A DNA stretch of 64,000 nt, taken from positions 225,925 through 289,924 of the forward strand of contig NW_006767442.1 of the NCBI RefSeq assembly GCF_000264995.1, read 5' to 3'. A program made the translations under genes and the position numbers. Shown here one piece after another: positions 57,201 to 64,000 of this stretch. How positions within the stretch are numbered: position 1 is the first letter of the stretch; every line of letters begins with the position of its first letter. The DNA is from Punctularia strigosozonata HHB-11173 SS5. Its lineage: Eukaryota > Basidiomycota > Agaricomycetes > Corticiales > Punctulariaceae. Below the pieces are notes generated by a model, which made no database searches, was not told the DNA's origin, and saw nothing but the letters and a program-made list of their open reading frames with translations.

Positions 57201-58179
57201 TACGCCTCCTCGGCGTACCCGAACGCTTTCCGGTACACTGCAGACACCCCGCACTCCGCGCTCGACGTCCATGGCTGACTGCGTCTCATCCTTGTTCACG
57301 CCGAGCCCCCGTACGCAACGGTCGGGAGGCTCCGCATCTTCCCTGCCGAAGCTCCCCAGTTTGTTCGAGTCACCCGCGTTCAAGCTCGCTCGTCGCGACC
57401 ATCAGGGCGGCGGTGGGCAGGACGATAGCTTCGAAATTGACTTGGACGAGGCGCTCGTCAACGAGCTCGAGAGCGAACTGATGGCAGATGAGCCACCGGA
57501 CTCGCTGCCGGTCGCGAGCAGCGATCTCCCAGGCACGAGCGACGACGACAGCCTGTCAAACCCGAGGCACTGGTCGTACGATCTACCGCCGTCGTCACCG
57601 CTTCCTCCGTCCAGTCCCGTATGCACTCCGCAAGAACTGCCTGTGGCGAGTCCCGACCCGGTATTGAGCGCGTCGCCTCCCGACAGCACAGCGACCTCTC
57701 CTCGTCCAGACGCGGAGCCTGCAACCATCATGTCCATCATCGCACAGCACACTCAGACGGACGATTCGGACATGACGCTCGGCGAGGTCAATGGTGTCTC
57801 CACTAGGGACATATTTGCCAGTTTGGGCACGAAAGAAGCTGGGATGACGGATATCTTGGTGGGAGACGAGCAACTCAATCTCGACCCATCGTTCCTCAAC
57901 CAGATGTCGTCTATCTTCGACGAATTCGACCAGACGGCCTCCCAGGCAACGCTTGGGTTTGAACATCTCGACGGTTCGGTCAACCTGGATTTCAACGAGT
58001 TCTGGAATTCCGTGCAGCCACTGCTTACAGAGAGCGAGGCAAAGGCCGCTCAGCAGATCACCGCTGACGACAGTGGTACAGCATCCCAGCCCATGTCGGA
58101 CTGGGACGTCATCGGTACCGGTGTCGAAACCAAGCTGGCGGACGATCTGCAATCGCTGTTGGGCGGTTGTCTTGTCTAA
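54229..58179 (+). CDS. Spt21/Ams2-like chromatin or transcription regulator
   Basis: About seven exons joined from ATG 54229: MTVSAHA, then VRVLYTVNGSTQYILAKTRA and MFAAVSLRTCLDAICRSSPE, LVQDRDYSVYHIDPTE, VGMGLMSHLM. That order is the N-terminal domain of yeast Spt21 and fission yeast Ams2, regulators of histone gene expression. The next part is Ser/Pro/Gln-rich; a long final exon (from about 55776 to 58179) encodes a disordered protein with an NLS (PRPKKRRRAEGG) and LNCAITGALISDVSTQKYVV. The GATA zinc finger of Ams2 was not found. The frame from 55720 has no ATG and is joined after an intron with a CTAAC branch site. Nuclear; about 1150 residues. Confidence 0.65.
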
Positions 58180-58558
58180 AGATGTGCATATCTCCAAGAT
58201 GGGTCCTGCAGTCAGTGCTTCTGCTCCGCGATCGACTGCGTCATTAACCAGAATACAGAGCAGCAAGAATTCTTTTGTACCTTTCATCGTCATCGTCAGC
58301 TCTGTCTCCATGCTTTCGTCCCCTTGCATCAACTACTACACATGGATGGTTTCCACAGTACCCAGTACAAAGCCCCGGACTGCGGTTCACTGTTGTCTCA
58401 ACATCACGTATACTCACATGTATTATCATCAATAGCGCTCGGATCTTGCATTTTAACCATGCTCATGTGTTGCCGGACCACGGTTTATGTCTATTGTTAT
58501 GCGCTGTACGTGGTTGTACATCTATAGGAGAACTCCTGTTTCGCATTCCCTCTCGTAA
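58180..58558. other. Convergent 3' intergenic region
   Basis: 379 bp between the Spt21-like gene (plus) and the MFS transporter (minus). No gene seen. Confidence 0.4.
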
Positions 58559-60380
58559 TCACCTTCCATCCGACTCTGAGCCGCTCCCGTCCGCGCTCGA
58601 CGTCTCTGGAGTACGGGTGCCGTTTGCGGCAGCGGGGGCGCGCCCGGGCAACGGCTTTTCCTTCATGAACCAGCTGCTCACGAACGCGCACGCGGCCATA
58701 CCGACGGCGAACCAGAACGCAACCTGCGCCGCGTCCTCGTACGAGCTGCGCACGGCGGCGCGCGTCGCGTCCGGTAACGTGTCGACGTACGTGAGCGACT
58801 CGCGCACGCGGGCGACGATCTCGTCCGCGGCGTGCCCGGGCAGGCGTTGACGGAGGCGCTGACGGAGTGCGTCCTGGACGAGCGAACCTCCAACGGAGAC
58901 GCCGACGACGGAGCCGAGCGAGCGGAAGAGGTAGGACACGGCGGTCGCGATCGCCTGGTCGGCCGCGCCGGCATTGGCGATGAGCGCGATGAGGGTCGAG
59001 GTGATGCCGCCGCCGTTGCCGAGGGACAGGCACACGAAGCCGGTGAGGAGGAGCGCGTAGCTCCAGCCGAGCGCGCCTGTCCAGAGCGCGATGATGAGCG
59101 CGCCGAGGGTGAGGCTTGCGTACTCGACGATAGTGAGCGCGTAGAAGCGACCGGTCTTCTGCATGATGATGCCCGCGGAGAGCGAGCCGGTGACTCCTGC
59201 GAGGACGCCGGGGAGGAGGGTGAGCCCTGCACGGGTAGGCGTGAAAGCGCGCGCGGCCTGAAGATAGAGCGGCGCGGTAAAGGTGGCCGCCATGGCAGCG
59301 GCCATGCCGAAGAAGTTGCAGAGGTAGGCGGCGAGGAGGTGCGGCGCACCAACGATGCGGGATGGCGCGAGGGGCTCTTTGGCAAGGCGAGGGTTCGTCT
59401 CTACAAACACGAGGAGGGCGAATAGAAGAATCGAGAGGAGGAGAGGGACTAGGGTGGAGGGCACGGCCCAGGACACGTTGCCGCCGTTGTCGAGCGCGAG
59501 GAGGAGGGAGGAGACCGCAAAAACGAGCAGGGCCGAGCCAAGGAAGTCAATGCGGCGGAGCTTGGTAAAGAAGTCAGCGTGGGAGGGCGAGGGGAGGTGC
59601 AGGAGGAGCGAAACAGAGGTGAAGGCGAGGAGGGTGGCAGGGAACTGCAGGATGAACGCCCAGCGCCAGCCGATGGTGTCCGAGAGGACGCCGCCGAGGG
59701 GTGCACCAGTGGCGCCGCCGGAAGCCCAGATGATGTTGATGATTCCCTGCCACGTTCCGCGATTCCGGAGGGGAACGATGTCGCTCATGATGATGGACAC
59801 GACAGTGGACATCCCGCCGCCACCTACGCCGGCAAACGCGCGGGCAAGGATGAGCTCGGGCATCGAGCGTGCGAGGCCGCACCAGAGGCAACCGAGACCG
59901 AAGATGGTGTACGCGAAGAGGAGGCACGGTTTGCGACCAAAAATGTCGGCCAGTTTGCCATACAGAGGCTGGAAGCTGGTCATGGTGAGCATGTAGGCGC
60001 TTGCTATCCAGCTCGTGTTTTGGAGCTGGTTGAGCTCGGAGCCGATGGACGCGTAGCAGGATGCGACGATCGTGCCGTCCATCGAGACGAGGAAGACTCC
60101 TATGGATAGTGGGAGCACCTATTGCACGGTCAACCATACAGCCAAAATGTAGGAAGGAGCGGAGACGTACGATAGCGAACAACGCGGCACCGGTGGGTGC
60201 ATCTTTCACAACCTCATCCCCGTTTTCTTCGGCGTCCCGGCCTTCTGCACGCGCAGCGGGTGCCTCCGTCTCGTACGCGACCACCTCGGGGTCGGTCGGC
60301 TGCGGCTCGAGCGCGTCGGCCTGGAGGAGCGGTGTGGTCTCCGACACGCGTACTTTGACTTTCGGTTCGGGCGGGGCCAT
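58559..60380 (-). CDS. MFS transporter of the DHA2 drug:H+ antiporter type
   Basis: Two exons, ATG 60380, intron of about 50 bp near 60170-60119, end 58559. The N-terminus carries a dileucine-like VSETTPLLQ, common in vacuolar transporters. About 14 hydrophobic segments follow: VLPLSIGVFLVSMDGTIVAS, GKLADIFGRKPCLLFAYTIF (MFS motif A), GGGGMSTVVSIIMSDIVPLR, WAFILQFPATLLAFTSVSLL, and more. The final SSWFMKEKPLPGR ends the membrane part. Similar to Azr1/Vba1. Likely exports toxic compounds or loads basic amino acids into the vacuole; substrate not predictable. Confidence 0.88.
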
Positions 60381-60698
60381 GACTGACTCGGCCTACTCTC
60401 TCCTGGCTATGGGAGTGCTGAGAGAGAACGTTCGCCGGCTGGGGGCTCTCATTGCGAATCCAGGCCGATAAGCGTCCGTGGTGGCGTCAGCGGAGGAAGG
60501 CATGGGAAAATTCTTGCAGCACAACGAATGGGTCGACTATCAGAGCACTCCATGCAAGCCTCGTAATACAGTCGCGGCGGCGATTCAAGTGTACATACCA
60601 TGGCATACGCATTCAGATTCAGTTGACCATAGTACTCGCAGAAGTAGTGCTGATCTGGGCGGGCATCGGTGAATCCGCTCTCATTTCACTAGCAGTTG
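60381..60698. other. Spacer between two minus-strand genes
   Basis: 318 bp; holds the promoter of the transporter gene and 3' end of the DJ-1-like gene. Nothing else seen. Confidence 0.4.
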
Positions 60699-61576
60699 TC
60701 ACACAAGATCGTAATATGCTGCCCATGGATCGTCGTCGGCAGTCTTCGCACTCAGCTCCACCACACCGCGGATCTTCTCTGCGTATTCGTCCCCGATGAG
60801 GTGCTGAAGAAACGCATTTGCCATGTCGGCGCCTGCGGGCACAACACTCGCTCCGTCAATGATAATTTGCGATGCACTCGCCGACAGCTCTCACCAGCGG
60901 TCACTCCGGAGCTTGTCCAGACATTCCCATCGACAACCCATCGTGCCTTTGGCACCCAAACGATTGGTAAATCCTTGGTCGCTTCCTACCATCACCACAT
61001 TTTGACCTGCCGACCTTGAAGGCGTCCGATGGTTCACGCACCTTGGCAGAGTTGAATGCCCTTTTGTTAGTCGTCGCTTTCCTACCGTCCAGAATGCCCG
61101 CGCCGGCTAGAACCCATGAACCAGTGCAAACACTAAGGATATATCGTGCACCAGGAGCTTGTGCCCTGATGAACTCCGTAAGAGAGCGCGGGACTCCCTC
61201 AGGTCGAGCGCCTGGACCTAACATCACTCATCATTAATCTCGCATAGACTCGCGTATGAGTAGGGGCGGTCGTACCGCCAGGAACTAGCAAAATATCAAA
61301 CTGCTCTTTGCTTGCAAGGACTTCGTCGTACGTCCTCTGGGGGAGAACAGAAGGACCGGAGATGGGTTCCACCGGATCGCGGGTGTGCCCCAAGTACTCA
61401 ATGTCGAAGGCGTACTTCGGTGGTTCTGTGGACAGAGGCGCACTGATGGGATTGTCCAGTCGCTTGCTCGAGATGAAGCCGAAGAGCTCGATCGGGCCCT
61501 GGTAGTCGAGTGTAGTGACTGCGGGGAAGAGGCACACCGCGAAGCGCAGGCGTTCGGGGAGGGCGGGGCTTGACAT
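60699..61576 (-). CDS. DJ-1/PfpI family protein (class I glutamine-amidotransferase-like)
   Basis: Minus strand, ATG 61576 to TGA 60699-60701, about four exons. N-terminal: LRFAVCLFPAVTTLDYQGPI and FDILLVPGG. The nucleophile elbow is ILSVCTGSWVLAGAGILDGR. After it comes the block WVVDGNVWTSSGVTAG, then MANAFLQHLIGDEYAEKIRG and a tail DPWAAYYDLV. This matches fungal isonitrile-hydratase-like / DJ-1/PfpI proteins. Possible roles: isonitrile hydratase, glyoxalase III or chaperone-like; substrate unknown. About 220 residues, normal for the family. Confidence 0.85.
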
Positions 61577-62153
61577 CGCTGTAGATCAATCTGGTCTTCA
61601 CGGTTAATCGCTAACACTGGGTCCAGCACTGGTGCGTGCGACACAGAGCAATGCTTGCATGACTCGTCGGGTTCCGCGATTCAATCCAAAGCTAGTCTGC
61701 GATCCGATTGACATGGTCGAGTAAGGCGACAAGCTGACGATATGATTGCATGATTGCAATGCTCATGCAAGTTGGTAAGATACTCGGACGCAGAGCATCG
61801 GAATGCGTGCAGCCGCTATGTTCAAATGATGGCCACCCCATGACCATGACCATGAAGGGACCAAGAGGTTGCTCGGTCCGAGGAAGTCCGAGGGCCGACG
61901 CAAAACACGTGCCTCGCAGATCATTGATCTCCACGTGATTGCTACGCGTTTGTGACTTCCGACCGGGACGGACGAGGTCGAGCGAGTCTCGAGAGCTGCG
62001 AGGCTAACAGACTTAAACATACATCGCTGCTTGCTACCACCATACCGGCCAAGAAGAAAATTCCACGGTGCTACGTTGACTACTTGACCCATAGGACACT
62101 CAGTCATCGTACAGCTTGCTGTAATTGGGACCCGGGGCTCACCACTGTGCACT
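61577..62153. other. Divergent upstream region (DJ-1-like / PEX1)
   Basis: 577 bp between divergent start codons; no gene or clear TATA box seen. Confidence 0.4.
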
Positions 62154-64000
62154 ATGCCCCGCACCGCTCGAATACACTTCGTATCGTTGAAATCTTCGCT
62201 TGTGAACCTGCCCATAGCTGTCTATGGTCCGCTAGTTGAAAGAGGCGTGGTAAGTCTTTCATTGTTTATCAGCCCCGACCCCTTTACATGGTTTGTCGTG
62301 TCCGGACAATGAAACTATACACGTTCATGAGCATTGGTCTTACACCCTTATTGCCTATTGCTAGCTACGAACTATGATCTGATATGAGTTGTGCATTTCC
62401 AGCGTCCGCAGTCTTTGGTCGTCCATCTCTCTTCCGTCTCGCCGAGAAGTAATGGGACCTTCGACAAGAACGCTAAACCAGTCGAAGCGTATGTCGGGTG
62501 GACAGGATTGGCATCTTCCTCCTCACTCTCGCGCTTCGCCGAGGGCTCTGCTTCGTGCGTGCATATTGGTCTTCTATAGATTTTCTGACCTTAATATTAT
62601 GTCCTTAGTACCTCACGAGAGGCGGTGCAAGAGACGGTTGAGATTGATCCTCAGTTTGCACAAGGATTGGGACTTACTGCTGGCAAAATCGTGAGTGGAA
62701 GATATGAAGTCTTGCTTCCTTGGCTACCTTAACTCCATATGGTGACAATACGTTCTCCTTCCATAGGTGAACCTCTCTCTGTTATACGACCTGGGCACAG
62801 CACAGAGCGTTGGAACAGAACCTGTTAGTGCCGATGACTGGGAGATCATCGTAAGTGGTGTAGAGCTCTCTTTCTGTGACTACTGGCTGATGCGCCATCT
62901 ATTAGGAACTGCATGGATCTCACATCGAATCAACACTACTTCAACAAGCTCGGGTAGCGGCCGTTGGGCAAGAGCTAGACGTATGGGTGCTGGGACGCAC
63001 TCGAGTTCGGCTCCGAGTTGGTAAGCAGAGCTTCTTCCTACAGCTATCGAATCTCGCTGAACATGTAATCATTCCCCGCCATCGTCAGTCTCTCTTGCGC
63101 CGGAACCAAAGACGCACAAGGCACTCCTGTTGACGGCGGATACAGAGGTATCCGTTGCGCCCAAGATACGATCAAAGCCGCAAGCTGGTCAGGCCAGAAC
63201 TAGGCCATCTCGAGAGATATCGCAGGCGAACGGGTCCACCTCAAGTGCACCCACTGAGAAGGAGGAACGACGTACGATCAGTGGCATCCAGCGGGTTCTT
63301 CCTCCCCGACTTGCGAGGGGCAAATCAATTTCGATACCCGAGGGCTATGAAGGCCGCGGTTTTCTATACGTGTCCGCCCGGACATACGAGGTGCTCACTG
63401 GCTGTAGTCCTCTCTCTGCACGTTCGAAGGATGGAGGGAGGGCTTTGCGCGTGTTTTATTCTGCCAAAGTCACTATTCTCAGTTCGCCGTCAGAACCGAT
63501 GACATCGGCGTCAGCCCCCTCCGCCACACCCCCGGCAACCAAAGTGCTGAATCCCGTAGGCTCGAAGGGAAAGGCAGATGGCTCTTCTTCTGATCACGAG
63601 ACAAATGGCCCTCAAGACTTGCTGTTGGGATGGGCCGAAGGCGTGCCCGAGAAACATGTCCTGCTTGAAGACACCACACTAGATGTGCAAGAATGGGACC
63701 TCGTTCGGTGAATTGTTGTGCAGACCTACGTTAGTTATAACTTGGCTGACACACGGTCAGGGTTACTGTAGATCGTGCAAAATTAACGGTCATACCGATC
63801 TTTACGGCTAACGAAGATGATTCAAATGCTGACAAACGGTAGGTTATTGGAAAGAATGTCATAGCGAAACTTGGCCTGACTTTGTGTATTAGCGAAGCAG
63901 ACGCTTCACCTGTGACTCTCGCAGGAGTCAAGGACATACTTATAAAAGGTGCTGATTTCTGTCGCACGAAGTTTGCGGTGCATGGAATGGACAGTGTAGT
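62154..64000 (+). CDS. PEX1: Peroxisome biogenesis AAA-ATPase Pex1, 5' part only
   Basis: Exons: 62154-62249, then about 62400-62563, 62610-62691, 62767-62849, and further ones to the right end. N-terminal block: MPRTARIHFVSLKSSLVNLP, IAVYGPLVERGVRPQSLVVH; then YVGWTGLASSSS, TVEIDPQFAQGLGLTAGKIV, TEPVSADDWEII, ELHGSHIESTLLQQARVAAV, GQELDVWVLGRTRVRLRVVS. This is the Pex1 N-domain (double-psi barrel pair). The AAA modules lie outside the window. Role: with Pex6, ATP-driven recycling of the import receptor Pex5 at peroxisomes. Gene is cut by the window edge, not by a lesion. Confidence 0.92.

Noticed and set aside
55720-58179. A separate 819-residue gene starting at 55720
   Set aside because: No ATG at the start; a CTAAC branch site and AG acceptor at about 55775 show that it is the last exon of a longer gene.
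58832-60109. Long acidic or Arg-rich plus-strand frames over the MFS transporter
   Set aside because: They are antisense shadows of a GC-rich membrane-protein gene with clear MFS motifs.

Overview
The window looks like nuclear DNA of a filamentous basidiomycete, most likely an Agaricomycete (wood- or litter-decay type; the species cannot be told). Genes are GC-rich and split by many introns of about 45-70 bp with CTRAY-type branch sites. The gene content fits: F-box/LRR protein, TPR-CHAT protein, secreted sedolisins, a berberine-bridge-like oxidase, a PHO80-type cyclin, and fungal housekeeping genes (RPC40, PEX1, FCY1/FCY2, 3-ketoacyl-CoA reductase). All coding predictions were made by reading the six frames and joining exons at GT/AG sites by hand; exon borders are inferences unless stated.

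Layout. 0.5-7.7 kb: an RS-rich SCI1-like nuclear protein, an assembly gap, a five-to-six exon gene of unknown function, and a DH-BAR-SH3 Rho exchange factor. 8-11.2 kb (minus): an FAD-linked oxidase with a large disordered insert. 11.2-13.5 kb: no gene seen. 13.5-17.2 kb: TPR-CHAT protein. 17.4-21.6 kb: a cytosine-salvage pair, the purine-cytosine permease (minus) and cytosine deaminase (plus), head to head. 21.9-27.1 kb: small membrane protein, membrane-anchored aspartic protease, and a phosphatase-like protein that has lost its catalytic cysteine. 28.2-34.4 kb: penta-EF-hand protein, F-box protein, RNA polymerase I/III subunit AC40, SDR reductase. 36.2-38.3 kb: EgtB-like sulfoxide-synthase-type protein without a methyltransferase domain. 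38.7-50.5 kb: an extracellular-proteolysis stretch (S10 carboxypeptidase and two tandem S53 sedolisins) with a Pmr5/Cas1-like candidate between them. 50.8-64 kb: PHO80-like cyclin, very-long-chain 3-ketoacyl-CoA reductase, Spt21-like chromatin protein, DHA2-type MFS transporter, DJ-1/PfpI protein, and the 5' part of PEX1, which runs off the right end.

How genes fit together. The clearest functional neighbourhood is cytosine uptake plus deamination around 19.3-20.2 kb. Four peptidases of different clans (A1, S10, S53 twice) lie within 27 kb and suggest a nutrient-proteolysis or wall-remodelling role, although they are not one operon-like unit. The remaining order looks like ordinary fungal synteny. 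No tRNA, rRNA, CRISPR or recognisable transposon or virus-derived element was found. The most unusual things are at the level of gene structure: a 2-nt, a 7-nt, a 13-nt and a 15-nt exon, a GC-AG intron placed at a catalytic residue, intron turnover between tandem duplicates, and a roughly 260-residue insert inside an FAD domain.
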